A DNA stretch of 64,000 bases from Phocaeicola faecicola (lineage in GTDB: Bacteria > Bacteroidota > Bacteroidia > Bacteroidales > Bacteroidaceae): positions 1-64,000 of the forward strand of contig NZ_JABSOE010000005.1 in assembly GCF_013618865.1 (NCBI RefSeq). Reading direction: 5' to 3'. Made by a program: the position numbers and the translations under genes. Shown one piece after another: positions 42,866 through 52,922 of this stretch (its first letter is position 1; the number at the start of each line of letters is the position of its first letter). The notes under the pieces are model-generated. The model had not been told where the DNA came from, made no database searches, and saw only the letters and a program-made list of their open reading frames with translations.

Positions 42866-43975
42866 ATGAAAATCAATATATTAAAAGTTGCGGCTTTCTT
42901 TTCGGGTATGTGTGCACTGGCTAGTTGTACTACTCCGGAGCTGGAAAATTTCGATGAGTATTCTCTGACAGAGCCTGCTAAATCTGAGAGTTATTACGAA
43001 GCGTTAAGGGCATTCAAGCAGTCCAAGCATCCGATTTCTTTTGGCTGGTATGCCGGATGGAGCGAACCGGGGGTATCGACTGCCAGCATGTTGGCGGGAC
43101 TTCCTGACAGTATGGATGTGGTATCTCTCTGGGGAGGATGGAATAATCTTTCTGAAGGTAAAAAGCGTGACCTGAAATTTGTACAGGAAAAGAAAGGTAC
43201 GAGAGTGGTGTTCTGTAGCTTTACTTCGGTTGTCGGACAGGGAATGACTCCGGCTGAGTTTGACAAGGACGATACTACACGTGAGCAGTTCTGGGGCTGG
43301 AAAGACGGAGACGATGCTGCCATCGAAGAAGCCATCCGCAAGTATGCACGTGCCATTGTCGACAGTGTGAACTTCTACGGTTATGATGGCTTTGACATTG
43401 ACTATGAACCGAATTATGGCTATGGAGGAAAACTGGCCAGCGACCAGGGACGTATGTCAATCCTGATTGATGAATTGGGTAAATACATTGGCCCGAAATC
43501 ATCAGATCCATCGAAATTGTTTATCCTGGACGGAGAAATCTGGAGAATGAATCCGAGTGTGATTGACCGTTTCAGTTACCTGGTATCTCAGGCTTATTCG
43601 GTATCGGGAGGAAAACCGAGTCCGGATGCTGGTATGAGTGACAGTAATCTGGACAGCCGTCTGCAGCAGTGTGTGAGTGCGTACAGCAGTGTGTTGTCGG
43701 AAGAACAGGTTACCAATATGTTTGTGGCTACTGAAAACCTGGAAAGTGCGATTGATGCATTGAACGGTGGTTATTACTGGACCAACAGAGACGGAGAAAG
43801 ACAGGATAAGGCGGTATGTCCTTCTTTGTTGGGTATGGCGAAATGGCAACCTGTCAACGGATTCATGAAAGGAGGCTTCGGAGCTTATCAGTTCCAGAAT
43901 GAAAAGGTGAATACTCCTCCTTACAAGTGGTTGAGAAGAGGTATTCAGGCAGCTAATGAAGGGGTGAATGAATGA
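42866..43975 (+). CDS. GH18 glycoside hydrolase lipoprotein (endo-beta-N-acetylglucosaminidase-like)
   Basis: A 369-residue lipoprotein (lipobox ALASC, Cys21) with a GH18 barrel. The active-site motif D174-G-F-D177-I-D179-Y-E181 is intact, E181 being the catalytic acid. The SxGG-like strand is replaced by VVFCSFTSVVGQG. The compact barrel lacks extra chitin-binding modules, and its place in a SusC/D locus is like that of Bacteroides enzymes that cut the chitobiose core of N-glycans. Chitinase activity is the alternative. It begins 24 bp after susD. Confidence 0.85.
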   Translation: MKINILKVAAFFSGMCALASCTTPELENFDEYSLTEPAKSESYYEALRAFKQSKHPISFGWYAGWSEPGVSTASMLAGLPDSMDVVSLWGGWNNLSEGKKRDLKFVQEKKGTRVVFCSFTSVVGQGMTPAEFDKDDTTREQFWGWKDGDDAAIEEAIRKYARAIVDSVNFYGYDGFDIDYEPNYGYGGKLASDQGRMSILIDELGKYIGPKSSDPSKLFILDGEIWRMNPSVIDRFSYLVSQAYSVSGGKPSPDAGMSDSNLDSRLQQCVSAYSSVLSEEQVTNMFVATENLESAIDALNGGYYWTNRDGERQDKAVCPSLLGMAKWQPVNGFMKGGFGAYQFQNEKVNTPPYKWLRRGIQAANEGVNE

Positions 43976-44014
43976 TCTTTTCAAATGTAGAACATTAATA
44001 AGAATAGATTGGAT

Positions 44015-45202
44015 ATGAAAACAACAATAAAGAATTTTTTAGTCGGTGGTATTCTGGTGCTGACAGGAGGACTGGTCTCTTGTGAGGATGCAGAATATAA
44101 TGTACTGGGTGTGCATGGCTTTATTGCGGAAAGCACTACTTCGGAGAGTACCAAGGTAGTAGTGGCTAAAGGCGGAGCGGATGCCACTGTCACTGCTTGT
44201 CTGAGCGAAACTTATGGAGAGGATGTTACTTTGAAATTCGTGGTGGATCCTTCTGTCATGGAGGAGTACAACAAGACACAGAGTGCAAGTTTTGTGACTT
44301 TGCCCGAAGGCAGTTATGAATTCGAACAGGAAGTAACCATTAAGGCCGGAAACTACAGTGCCGAACCTACCCAGATTCATATCAAGGAGTTTACTTCGGA
44401 AATGTTGATTGAATCATATGCTTTGCCCTTGCGTCTGGTAAGCGTAGACGGTAAGGTGCCTATGATGCCTCAGACCGGTACTTTTGTTATTACGACTGAA
44501 AATGTGGCTCCTTATTCATTGCCGTTGTACCAGGGGGGTACCGGTTTCTCGGCTGAAATGCCGAACGGTCCTGAGACTTATTCTGCCTTTACGGTAGAAG
44601 CCCGTTTCCAGATCAGTGATACCGGCAACCGTAACCGTACGGTGTTCTCGAACGGAAGCGGCGGATCGGACAACCTGCTGTTGCGTTTTGAGGACCCTCA
44701 GAGCGACCAGCCGGATGGAACCAAAGGACATTCATTGATTCAGGTAGTGGGTCGTGACGGCAAGTTCCTGAATCCGGGTGTGGCGATGGAAACCAACAAG
44801 TGGCAGCATTATGCAATAACCTTCAACGGCTCTGAATATCGTTTGTATGTAAACGGCGGTTTTGCCGGTGTATTGGATATTCCTGATGGTCCTACTACCT
44901 TTACTGGAATGAACTGGTTCGGTGCAGCCGATGATTCCTGGTGGGGAGACTGCAAGATGCTGATGACCGAAATGCGAGTTTGGTCGGTTTGCCGTACCGA
45001 TGCGCAGATTCAGAATAACATGACAAGTGTAGGTACTAAATCTCCGGGACTGGAAGGCTACTGGCGTCTGAGTGACGGTAAGAGCGGAGACGGAACCAGC
45101 TATGCCGATTTGACCGGAAAGGGACATACGCTGAAGACTACGAAGAAGCCGACAAAATGGATTGATGATATCATGTCAAGTGATTCAGCCACTCCGTGGT
45201 AA
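44015..45202 (+). CDS. DUF1735 and LamG domain surface lipoprotein
   Basis: A 395-residue lipoprotein from the ATG at 44015 (MKTTIKNFLVGGILVLTGGL then VSC, lipobox Cys23). An N-terminal DUF1735-like beta domain (about 40-160) precedes a concanavalin/LamG-type jelly roll (about 175-390: AFTVEARFQISDTGNRNRTV FS, KWQHYAITFNGSEYRLYVNG). LamG domains in this setting bind carbohydrate, so this is probably a surface glycan-binding protein of the locus. It follows GH18 and is the last gene before a terminator. Confidence 0.85.
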   Translation: MKTTIKNFLVGGILVLTGGLVSCEDAEYNVLGVHGFIAESTTSESTKVVVAKGGADATVTACLSETYGEDVTLKFVVDPSVMEEYNKTQSASFVTLPEGSYEFEQEVTIKAGNYSAEPTQIHIKEFTSEMLIESYALPLRLVSVDGKVPMMPQTGTFVITTENVAPYSLPLYQGGTGFSAEMPNGPETYSAFTVEARFQISDTGNRNRTVFSNGSGGSDNLLLRFEDPQSDQPDGTKGHSLIQVVGRDGKFLNPGVAMETNKWQHYAITFNGSEYRLYVNGGFAGVLDIPDGPTTFTGMNWFGAADDSWWGDCKMLMTEMRVWSVCRTDAQIQNNMTSVGTKSPGLEGYWRLSDGKSGDGTSYADLTGKGHTLKTTKKPTKWIDDIMSSDSATPW

Positions 45203-45220
45203 AAGATAAATACTGATTGG

Positions 45221-45260
45221 AATACCCTCATTGCATTTATTTGCGATGGGGGTATTTTTT
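45221..45260 (+). terminator. Terminator of the SusC-SusD-GH18-LamG operon
   Basis: AATACCCTCATTGC (45221-45234) pairs, with G-U and one mismatch, with GCGATGGGGGTATT; a run of seven T follows. Confidence 0.75.
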
Positions 45261-45336
45261 TGCCTTGTGGTGTCGGTTGCGGTACAAGAGAGGAGTGGGC
45301 GGATAGGAAGAAAGTGATTGGATGAGGATATAAAAA

Positions 45337-45377
45337 ATCCATCCCGGATACTCACTGAGGGAGCATCCGGGATGGAT
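45337..45377 (-). terminator. Terminator of the protease-SusC-SusD operon
   Basis: ATCCATCCCGGAT (45337-45349) pairs perfectly with 45365-45377. On the minus strand it is followed by TTTTTTATA. It is 41 bp past the SusD stop. Confidence 0.85.
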
Positions 45378-45418
45378 GGAAGGAGAGAGAAACCAATATC
45401 TCGGTATCTCCGAACGGA

Positions 45419-46753
45419 TCAGTTGCTCAGGTTCGGATTGGCGGCAATGGCTTCTTTCGGAATCAGAATGGTGTAGCGTGCATCGTCCTGTTCCAGTATG
45501 TACTTCTGACCTTCGATGGTCTTTTCAATCCGGGGACGGGTAGTGCGCCGTAAGTCGAACCAGCGGTGTCCTTCAAAGGCGAGTTCTTTGGCACGTTCGT
45601 TCATGATCTCCGCAATCAGATTTTCCTGCTCCATTGATTCGATGGCTGCTTTCTTCTTATTGAAAGCCTCAGGAGTATATCGCTTTGCCATCAGTTCCAG
45701 AATCCGCTTGCGTGCTTCCGGCAGTTTCTTTGCCCGGGCTGCTGCCTCCGCACTGTTCAGGTAGACTTCTCCGGTACGTATGGTGGAGCGGAAGGCCGAA
45801 TTTCCTCCTTTCAGGCATTTGCGGTTGCCGCTCTTGTCGGCTTCGCTGAAATAAGCATTGGTACGCAAGTCTCCCGCCTCGTAGAGCTTCAGGAAAGAAG
45901 GAAGTACGGAAACGGCAAGGCTGTAGTCGTTGGTGAATGTGTATTCCAGGGCGTTGATGGCTTCCACCGATTCGAAATGGTTCGGAAGCTTGAAGCCGGC
46001 CGTGTTGAAATCTTCCAGCTGGTTCTGTACCTCCAGTGCTTTTTCGGCACTGGCATACGCCTGTTCCCAGTTGCCCATATAAAGATAGATGCGCGAACGG
46101 AGTGCAGGTACGCACAATGTAGTAAAACGGTAAGACAGTGTCTTGTCGCTCCACTTTGTCACATTCAGGTATTCCTCGGCTTTTTTCAGGTCGGAAAGGA
46201 TAGCGGCATATACCTCACCCACCGTATTGCGCGAAAGTACCTTTTCCATGTCGGTGTCGAGTTTCAGCGGAACAGCTTTGGTCTCAGGCGCTCCGGGCTT
46301 GGTATAGGGTTGTCCGTGCAGGTTTACCAGTACAAAATGCATGTATGCCCGCATCAGGTAAGCTTCTCCGGCAAGCTGGCGGATTTCCTCTGCTTTACCC
46401 TCGGTGATTTCTTCATGGTGCTCAATCAGGTAGTTGGCATAGTAGAGTGTCTGGTAATACCCTGCCCAGTTGAAAGAGGTGGTAGACGTACTGCTGGTAT
46501 TCGTTTCCCAGCGTTCAATCGGACTGTATTTGTCGCGGTCTCCACTGTTGGTGACGTACATTTCGTCGGCTCCCATAGCGGCCAGTCCTCTGTCGGAAGG
46601 GAGGTTGTTGCAGGTCGATACCCACAAGGCCCGGTATTCATCCAGGGTGGTAGGAATCACGCTGCCTGTCGGCTTGATGTCCAGGAATTTGTCACATCCG
46701 GCCAGTATCGTACTCAAACATACGAAAGTCAGGTAGATATATATTTTTTTCAT
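45419..46753 (-). CDS. SusD/RagB-like lipoprotein (peptidase-linked locus)
   Basis: A 444-residue SusD-family lipoprotein (MKKIYIYLTFVCLSTILAGC, lipobox Cys20, then DKFLDIKPTGSVIPTTLDEY). The central region has the helical repeats of the family (LAGEAYLMRAYMHFVLVNLH GQPY) and a C-terminal VYLNSAEAAARAKKLPEARK segment with ELAFEGHRWFDLRRTTRP. It is somewhat shorter than the plus-strand SusD (510). It follows its SusC by 17 bp. With a secreted protease gene at the head of the operon, a peptide ligand is more likely than a glycan. Confidence 0.93.
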   Translation of the reverse strand: MKKIYIYLTFVCLSTILAGCDKFLDIKPTGSVIPTTLDEYRALWVSTCNNLPSDRGLAAMGADEMYVTNSGDRDKYSPIERWETNTSSTSTTSFNWAGYYQTLYYANYLIEHHEEITEGKAEEIRQLAGEAYLMRAYMHFVLVNLHGQPYTKPGAPETKAVPLKLDTDMEKVLSRNTVGEVYAAILSDLKKAEEYLNVTKWSDKTLSYRFTTLCVPALRSRIYLYMGNWEQAYASAEKALEVQNQLEDFNTAGFKLPNHFESVEAINALEYTFTNDYSLAVSVLPSFLKLYEAGDLRTNAYFSEADKSGNRKCLKGGNSAFRSTIRTGEVYLNSAEAAARAKKLPEARKRILELMAKRYTPEAFNKKKAAIESMEQENLIAEIMNERAKELAFEGHRWFDLRRTTRPRIEKTIEGQKYILEQDDARYTILIPKEAIAANPNLSN

Positions 46754-46770
46754 ATCGTTCTTGTTAGTTT

Positions 46771-49700
46771 TTAGAAGTTCAGATTAAGACTCAGAGTAAC
46801 CGATTTCGGAATAGGCTGTGCATAAGGATTTCCCATCGTTTCCGGGTCGAGGAAATTGGTGTAGTCCGAACCGAAGACAAGGAGGTTTCTTCCTTCCAGA
46901 CTGACACTGGCCTGGCTGATGCCCCATTTCTTGGTCAGTTCAAACGGAAGCGAATATCCCAGACGGATGCTCTGCACGCGCAGGTAGTTCTGTTTCTTTA
47001 CCCACAAGCTCAGGTTTTCGTATACGTTCAGTCCTCCCAGTGCAATGTAGGAATCCGGGTCTACGTTTCCGTCGAGCAGGGCAGGCAGGGTTCCCGAAGG
47101 ATTGTCACTGCTCCAGCGCTGCAGGATGTCACGGTTGGTATTCTGGCCGCGGTCGTACCCCATGATGGAGTAAGTGGGCTGTGTCCGTACATATCCGCCT
47201 GCGTTGAAGATGCAGTTGATGCCCAGTTCGAATGCCTTGAACGTGAAGGTATTCGTCAGACCGCCGCTGTATGGAGAATCCGTACTGCCGATGTATTCGT
47301 ATTTCTCACGCACTTCTGCCGGAGTCAGGTCGTAGGCCCCGAATCCCCATTCCCGGATTTTGAAGAACTCCTTGGCGCTTTCTTTCTGTCCGGTTTCCTT
47401 GTTGTAGAAGGTCAGCTGACCGTCCTTGTCGATACCGGCATAAGGGAAGGCAAAAATGGCTCCTACCGGATAGCCTTCTCTGCTGGGAGTCGTACTAGCC
47501 TCCGTGATGGCTTCCTTCAATACCTTGTTCTGGTTGTAGGCAAAGTTGAATGTCGTTGTCCACATGAAGGATTTGGTATGGATGTTACGGGTCGACAGAC
47601 TGACTTCCACTCCCCGGTTGACCATGCTTGCCCAGTTGATGGTGGTCGAAGCAAACCCGGTTTCCAGCGGCAGCATGTGCATGCCGATCAGGTCGGTTCC
47701 CTTGCGGTAATAGTAGTCCACACTCAGGTTGATGGCCTGGTTCAGTACCGCAAAATCCATACCTATGTTGCTCGAATAGGTTTTCTCCCAGCGCAGTTTG
47801 TCGTTCGGGGCAGAGGTAACCGTAATCATGTCTTCGGTATTTCCGGGCAGGATGGGATTGGCATTCGACTGGTACTTGCCTAATAAGAAAGGTGAAGTGT
47901 TCTTGTCGATGTTTCCCTGTATACCGTACGAGGCACGGATCACCCAGTTGTCCATCCAGCGTACCTGCTCCATGAAAGGTTCCTCAGTAATGCGCCACAG
48001 GGCACTAACGGAGTACAGGGGCAGGTAACGGTATTTCTTGTCCACCCCAAAAAGGTCCGACCCGTCGAAACGGATGCTTCCTCCCAGGGTATAGCGGTTC
48101 AGCAGTGAATACGATAGGGTAGAAAAGCCGGATACATAGGCATTTTCCACGTTGGTCTTCGTATGCAGCGGGAAGGCCTTCGAGTCGTTCGGGAAGATGA
48201 CCGGCTGGTTGGTCATCGTGCGGCGGTCGTATCCGTAGCCCGCAGAATAAAGGGTGGTTCCCCAGGTGCGGCGCAATTCAGAGCCCAGCATGATCTCAAA
48301 CTCATGGATGTCGGCATACGTATCGCGGTAAGTTCCCATTGTCTTCCAGGTTACCTGGGAGTCTGAGTTTTCGTAGGCTTTGTGGAATCCGCCCTTTGCC
48401 GGCAGGAACGACTGTCCGGTGCTGTTGTCTCTGCGCTGCTGGTGTTCGTACCGCATGGCAAACGATTCCTGGTCGGCAATCTGTTCACGCGAGGTCTTGT
48501 CCAGCTGCAAGCCTACCTGTGAGGAAATTTTGAAGCGGTCGTCGAAGCGCAGCTCGACGTCGAAGATGGACGACATGGAGTTGATCACCGTTTCGTTCGA
48601 AGTATTGTTGCGCTCCTCGAAAATGTTGAACTTCAGGTCCGAGTATCCGCTCTGTACATCCGTATCATAGAGGTAGTTTCCATCCTCATCGTATGGCCGC
48701 AGATACGGACTGGCTATGCGGGCATAGAACATCGGATTGGTGAATCCGTTCGTGGCCAGATAGGAATTCAGCTTTCGGCGGTTCAGGAAAACCGATGCAC
48801 CGACCTTCAGGATCCGGTTGATCTTATAGTTGGTCTTGGTTACCAGGTTCAGACGGTCGGATGATACATCCGGAATATTTCCTTCTTCCTTCGAGTATCC
48901 CAGCGAGGTATAGAACGTCGTTTTCTCGTTTCCTCCGGATACGCTGAGGTTGTATTCCTGGTTGAAGGCATTGCGGAGCAGAATGTCGTTCCAGTCGGTG
49001 TTGATCTGGCGGAGACCGTTGATTTCTCTCTGGGCATCGGCCGAGAGGGCATCCCAGCCACCGGCCTGGAATTTCTTGATTTCATCGTACTTCTTCAGGA
49101 TGCGGTATACGCTTCCCTTGTCGGAGTTGATGGAATACTGTGACTTCATCAGCTGCAACTCGAGGTCAACCTTCTCCGATGCATTCAGCAGGTTGAGACG
49201 GTCAATGTTGAATTTAGGCGTATAGGTAAGGCGGGTATTGAAGTTCACCATCGTTTTTCCGGCCTTTCCGCTTTTGGTCGTGATGACAATGACTCCATTG
49301 GCGGCACGTGCTCCGTAAATGGCCGTAGCCGCAGCATCTTTCAATACGGTGATGTCTGCGATGTCGGCAGGGTTCAGTCCGGCAATGGAAGACTGCTCCA
49401 CATCGTCGATGTTCTTGAGCTGTTCCAGGTTGGGGATGTCCGTACCCTCCAGAGGAATTCCGTCGAGTACCCACAGCGGGTCCTGTGTACCGTTCAGCGA
49501 CGAGGTACCGCGGATTCTCACTTTCACCGGTGAGCCCGGGGCTCCGGAGGTCGAGATGGCCGACAGCCCGGCAATCTGTCCGGAGAGTGCCTGGTCGATG
49601 CTCTTTACGGTTCCGATTCTCGATTCGGATACGTCTATCTTGGCGATGGCTGCCGTCAGCTTGCGGCGCTCAATCGTCTGATAGCCGGTGACCACTACGT

Positions 49701-50043
49701 CTGCCAGCATGGTGGAAGAAGTTTCCAGTGCGACGGGATAGTGCGTCTGTCCGTTTTTCAGTTCCAGTGTCAAAGGAGCATATCCGATGTAGCTGAACTG
49801 TAGTTTCTTGACGGCCGATGGAATCGTGATGGAAAAATTCCCATCGATGTCGGTGATTACTCCTAATGTCTGCTGGGAGCTTCCTGACTTTTTCAGATCC
49901 TCCGAGGAGACAAAGACAGACACACCGATCAGGGGTTGCTTGTCGTCGGCAGCGATTACGTTACCTGTGATGACTTTGTCGGCTGCATTTGCTAGTTGCA
50001 GAACGCTACAAAGAATGAACAATAAGAATAAAGTTTTCTTCAT
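46771..50043 (-). CDS. SusC/RagA-like TonB-dependent transporter (peptidase-linked locus)
   Basis: A 1090-residue outer membrane transporter. Signal peptide MKKTLFLLFILCSVLQLANA, then the carboxypeptidase-like domain (VITGNVIAADDKQPLIGVSV FV, VITDIDGNFSITIP), a TonB-box region (LADVVVTGYQTIERRKLTAA), plug (SLNGTQDPLWVLDGIPLEGT, TVLKDAAATAIYGARAANGV IVITTKSGK) and a barrel ending VTLSLNLNF. It is the standard SusC layout without a signalling extension. It lies between the metalloprotease and SusD genes on the same strand. Confidence 0.95.
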   Translation of the reverse strand: MKKTLFLLFILCSVLQLANAADKVITGNVIAADDKQPLIGVSVFVSSEDLKKSGSSQQTLGVITDIDGNFSITIPSAVKKLQFSYIGYAPLTLELKNGQTHYPVALETSSTMLADVVVTGYQTIERRKLTAAIAKIDVSESRIGTVKSIDQALSGQIAGLSAISTSGAPGSPVKVRIRGTSSLNGTQDPLWVLDGIPLEGTDIPNLEQLKNIDDVEQSSIAGLNPADIADITVLKDAAATAIYGARAANGVIVITTKSGKAGKTMVNFNTRLTYTPKFNIDRLNLLNASEKVDLELQLMKSQYSINSDKGSVYRILKKYDEIKKFQAGGWDALSADAQREINGLRQINTDWNDILLRNAFNQEYNLSVSGGNEKTTFYTSLGYSKEEGNIPDVSSDRLNLVTKTNYKINRILKVGASVFLNRRKLNSYLATNGFTNPMFYARIASPYLRPYDEDGNYLYDTDVQSGYSDLKFNIFEERNNTSNETVINSMSSIFDVELRFDDRFKISSQVGLQLDKTSREQIADQESFAMRYEHQQRRDNSTGQSFLPAKGGFHKAYENSDSQVTWKTMGTYRDTYADIHEFEIMLGSELRRTWGTTLYSAGYGYDRRTMTNQPVIFPNDSKAFPLHTKTNVENAYVSGFSTLSYSLLNRYTLGGSIRFDGSDLFGVDKKYRYLPLYSVSALWRITEEPFMEQVRWMDNWVIRASYGIQGNIDKNTSPFLLGKYQSNANPILPGNTEDMITVTSAPNDKLRWEKTYSSNIGMDFAVLNQAINLSVDYYYRKGTDLIGMHMLPLETGFASTTINWASMVNRGVEVSLSTRNIHTKSFMWTTTFNFAYNQNKVLKEAITEASTTPSREGYPVGAIFAFPYAGIDKDGQLTFYNKETGQKESAKEFFKIREWGFGAYDLTPAEVREKYEYIGSTDSPYSGGLTNTFTFKAFELGINCIFNAGGYVRTQPTYSIMGYDRGQNTNRDILQRWSSDNPSGTLPALLDGNVDPDSYIALGGLNVYENLSLWVKKQNYLRVQSIRLGYSLPFELTKKWGISQASVSLEGRNLLVFGSDYTNFLDPETMGNPYAQPIPKSVTLSLNLNF

Positions 50044-50245
50044 TTAGTGGGTCATTAAAATAAATAGTTAAAGTTTATAATACTAAACAAATGAAATGGG
50101 AATATTGTTTATGGGTGATAATATGATTTGTCTTGCCGGAAGATGGCTGACAAGACAAAAGAGGGTATCCGGATATTTTCCATGCATATATCCGGATACG
50201 GTGGTAGCAGGATACTGATCACTGAAAGATCAGAGAGGCTCTCTT

Positions 50246-52888
50246 TTATTTTAATCCCAGGGCAGTCTTGATGCGCAGGATCATGTCATCGTAGTGATAA
50301 CGTGTGGCCGTGTCGGAAGTGGACCGGCGCGATTCCAGCAGTTCCTTGATGCGCAGGAGTTCTCCACGCTTTACCGAAATGGCATCGGAGATGCGGTTGA
50401 CCTGGCCGCCGTAAAAATTCAGTACACGGGGGGCTCCCATGCGTTCTGCGTGGTCGGCATACAGTTCGTCGCAGCTGCATCGGGGCGTGTCATGCAGCAG
50501 GTAAGGATTGGTGCGATAGGAGTCGCTCAGCTGCTTGTTGACCTTTACTCCTTCGTATTCTGCCGCTGCGGTAATCAGGGCATCGATGAAGCCTTTCTGT
50601 ACGTTCCGTTCCATGACGTCGGGGATGCCTCCCTTCAATGTGGTGGCGAAGATGGAGCGGTGCATCTTGTCCATCATTTCGACTACGGTAAATGCCTTCT
50701 TTCCGTTTTTCAGCTCGTTTTCCAGCATACGCATCAGACGGTCGTTCGAAAGCAGGTCCCAGAAAATATATCCCTGCGTATTTTTCAGCACCTGGTTCGG
50801 GGCATATTCCACCATTCCGTTCGGATTTTTGCGGAGCAGGAACGTGTAGTCTGAAATCGGGGTGTCGAAGAGCCAGCGGGGGTAGCACAACACTTCATCC
50901 AGCAGGAAGTCCAGTGATTCAGCCTGCTTTTCTTTTTCTACATGGGTATAGGTCTGCACGCCGTCGCCCACGGTGGTATTCTCAATGTAAATACCTCCGA
51001 TATTGGTCATCACGTGGTAAAGATAGTTGTTCCACTGCATGATGACGGCATAATACAGTCGTGACGCTTCCTCATAGCTCTGTCCTTTCTCGCCGGTGGT
51101 GGTCCATTTGATGATTTCCGGAACCACCCGCTTCAGGTTCTCGATTCCCAGACGGGATGATTTTACCGGGTCGTCTCCCAGGTCTTCGTTCTGGGCACGG
51201 GGGTCTACGGCTGCCCGAGGGTCCTGTGCCTCGCTGTATTTGTACAGACGTCCGGAGTGTTTGCTCAGGAAATTGAAGAGCACGTCTTTTTCGGCTTCCG
51301 GCGTAGGAAGTCCGTACCAGCGGTAACCGTATTCAATGGCAAACAGGTCGTAGGGACCGATGTGGGGCGATACGGCAGTTACTCCGTCTTCCGGCTGGGC
51401 TACATAGTTGTAGCGGGCATAGTCCATGATCGATGAGGCAGTGGAGTTCATGCGGTCGGTAAAGGCTTTCGAGCGCAGTGAGTCGGTCGGGAAAGTCCAC
51501 GAGCCCATCATGTTGTGACGGAGTCCGAGGGAATGTCCCACTTCATGGCAGGCCACGAACCGGATGGCGTCTCCCATCATTTCATCAGGGAGCTTCACTC
51601 CCCGGGCTTCCGGGATGCAGGCACCGGTCTGTACGGTAATCCATTCCTGTACCATGGAGATTACGTTGTGCCACCACATGATGTCGGCTTCCAGGATTTC
51701 TCCCGAACGGGGGTCCAGGATAGACGGTCCCATGGCATTGGCCTTGGAAGAGGCTGCATAGGTTACTACCGAATAGTTGATGTCATCGGCATCCACTGCC
51801 AGACTGTCGGGCAGGTCGCGGGCGATGATGGCATTCTTGAAGCCGGCACGCTCAAAGGCTGTCTGCCAGTCTTCGATACCCTGTTTGATGTATTTTCTCC
51901 AGCGGTAAGGGGTGGAGTTCTCAATATAGAACACGATGGGCTTGGCGGGCTCTACCAGTTCTCCGCGCAGATAGGCCTCCCGGTCTTCGGGCTTGGGCTC
52001 GAGTCTCCAGCGGGTAATGTATTTCTTTTCCTCTGTCTTTTGCTGTGCGTCACTGAAGTACAGGAAGTCCTTGGTGAAGTATCCTACTTTCGGATTGTCC
52101 AGACGTCCGGTCATGGGGTGTTCCGGAAGCAGCACGAGGGACGAGCTGACCTCTACGGTGACATTGACTGTCGACATGCCTTCTCTGACGCGGGTGGTCA
52201 GTTCGGAGGTGGCCACTACGTTATTGGGGAAGGACTTGATGTGTACGATGCGCGACAAATCCTTGATGGCAGAGGTGCCCAGGTTGATGTTGTCGAATAC
52301 GTTGTTGATGCTGGTCTCCGATCCGTTGTAAATGTCATTTACCTTGATGAGGTATGACTTCCGGGAAGCATCGCGGCTTTCCGTCTGGAAGGAGGCAATC
52401 AGCGGTGAGATGAAGTTGTTCTTCACCGACTGGGTGATGGCGTCGCCTGCAGGTGATTCCGGCAGCGGACGGATCTGGCGAACCAGGATCTTGCGGGTGA
52501 TGGAATCGTGTTCGAAGCGTATCATCTGGGTCTCGTAATTGGTTCCACGGTTCACACCGGCATCATTCAGTTCCAGCGGAACTTTCTGCAGTTTGTTGAC
52601 TACCAGCATGTCCCGTCCCAGCAGTGAGTCGGGTATCTCAAAGTAATAATTGTGATTCTTGTAATAAATATTGAACATACCTTTGCCTACCTGGTATTGC
52701 GGAACGGCGATTTCTCCCGAAGTGGAGTCCGCTACTTTGGATGAATCGGCAGGTACGCTTTTTTTCTTCTTGAAGAACCAGCCCTGTGAGGGGGTCTTTT
52801 TGTCGGGTTGTACATGATTGGCCTTCACAGGCGCATAACATAAGGCTCCGATTACGGATGTAGTCAGTAAAGTCTTTTGTAAGTTCAT
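50246..52888 (-). CDS. Zinc-dependent metalloprotease (DUF5117/DUF5118-type)
   Basis: An 880-residue secreted protease. The N-terminus has a signal-like segment (MNLQKTLLTTSVIGALCYAP VKA). A long N-terminal region resembling DUF5117/DUF5118 (YFEIPDSLLGRDMLVVNKLQ) is followed by a zincin domain with the extended zinc motif HEVGHSLGLRHN (three His, met-turn SIMDYARYNYVAQPEDG). This is the layout of large Bacteroidetes outer-membrane-associated gluzincin/metzincin proteases. Its stop is about 200 bp before the SusC start, so it heads the operon and probably supplies peptides to the SusC/SusD pair. Confidence 0.88.
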   Translation of the reverse strand: MNLQKTLLTTSVIGALCYAPVKANHVQPDKKTPSQGWFFKKKKSVPADSSKVADSTSGEIAVPQYQVGKGMFNIYYKNHNYYFEIPDSLLGRDMLVVNKLQKVPLELNDAGVNRGTNYETQMIRFEHDSITRKILVRQIRPLPESPAGDAITQSVKNNFISPLIASFQTESRDASRKSYLIKVNDIYNGSETSINNVFDNINLGTSAIKDLSRIVHIKSFPNNVVATSELTTRVREGMSTVNVTVEVSSSLVLLPEHPMTGRLDNPKVGYFTKDFLYFSDAQQKTEEKKYITRWRLEPKPEDREAYLRGELVEPAKPIVFYIENSTPYRWRKYIKQGIEDWQTAFERAGFKNAIIARDLPDSLAVDADDINYSVVTYAASSKANAMGPSILDPRSGEILEADIMWWHNVISMVQEWITVQTGACIPEARGVKLPDEMMGDAIRFVACHEVGHSLGLRHNMMGSWTFPTDSLRSKAFTDRMNSTASSIMDYARYNYVAQPEDGVTAVSPHIGPYDLFAIEYGYRWYGLPTPEAEKDVLFNFLSKHSGRLYKYSEAQDPRAAVDPRAQNEDLGDDPVKSSRLGIENLKRVVPEIIKWTTTGEKGQSYEEASRLYYAVIMQWNNYLYHVMTNIGGIYIENTTVGDGVQTYTHVEKEKQAESLDFLLDEVLCYPRWLFDTPISDYTFLLRKNPNGMVEYAPNQVLKNTQGYIFWDLLSNDRLMRMLENELKNGKKAFTVVEMMDKMHRSIFATTLKGGIPDVMERNVQKGFIDALITAAAEYEGVKVNKQLSDSYRTNPYLLHDTPRCSCDELYADHAERMGAPRVLNFYGGQVNRISDAISVKRGELLRIKELLESRRSTSDTATRYHYDDMILRIKTALGLK

Positions 52889-52914
52889 AATGTTGTTGTT
52901 GAATATTTAAGTTG

Positions 52915-52922
52915 CAAAAATA
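52915..52922 (-). promoter_or_regulatory. -7 box of the protease-SusC-SusD operon
   Basis: On the minus strand TATTTTTG fits TAnnTTTG and lies 27 bp before the protease ATG. No clear -33 element. Confidence 0.5.
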
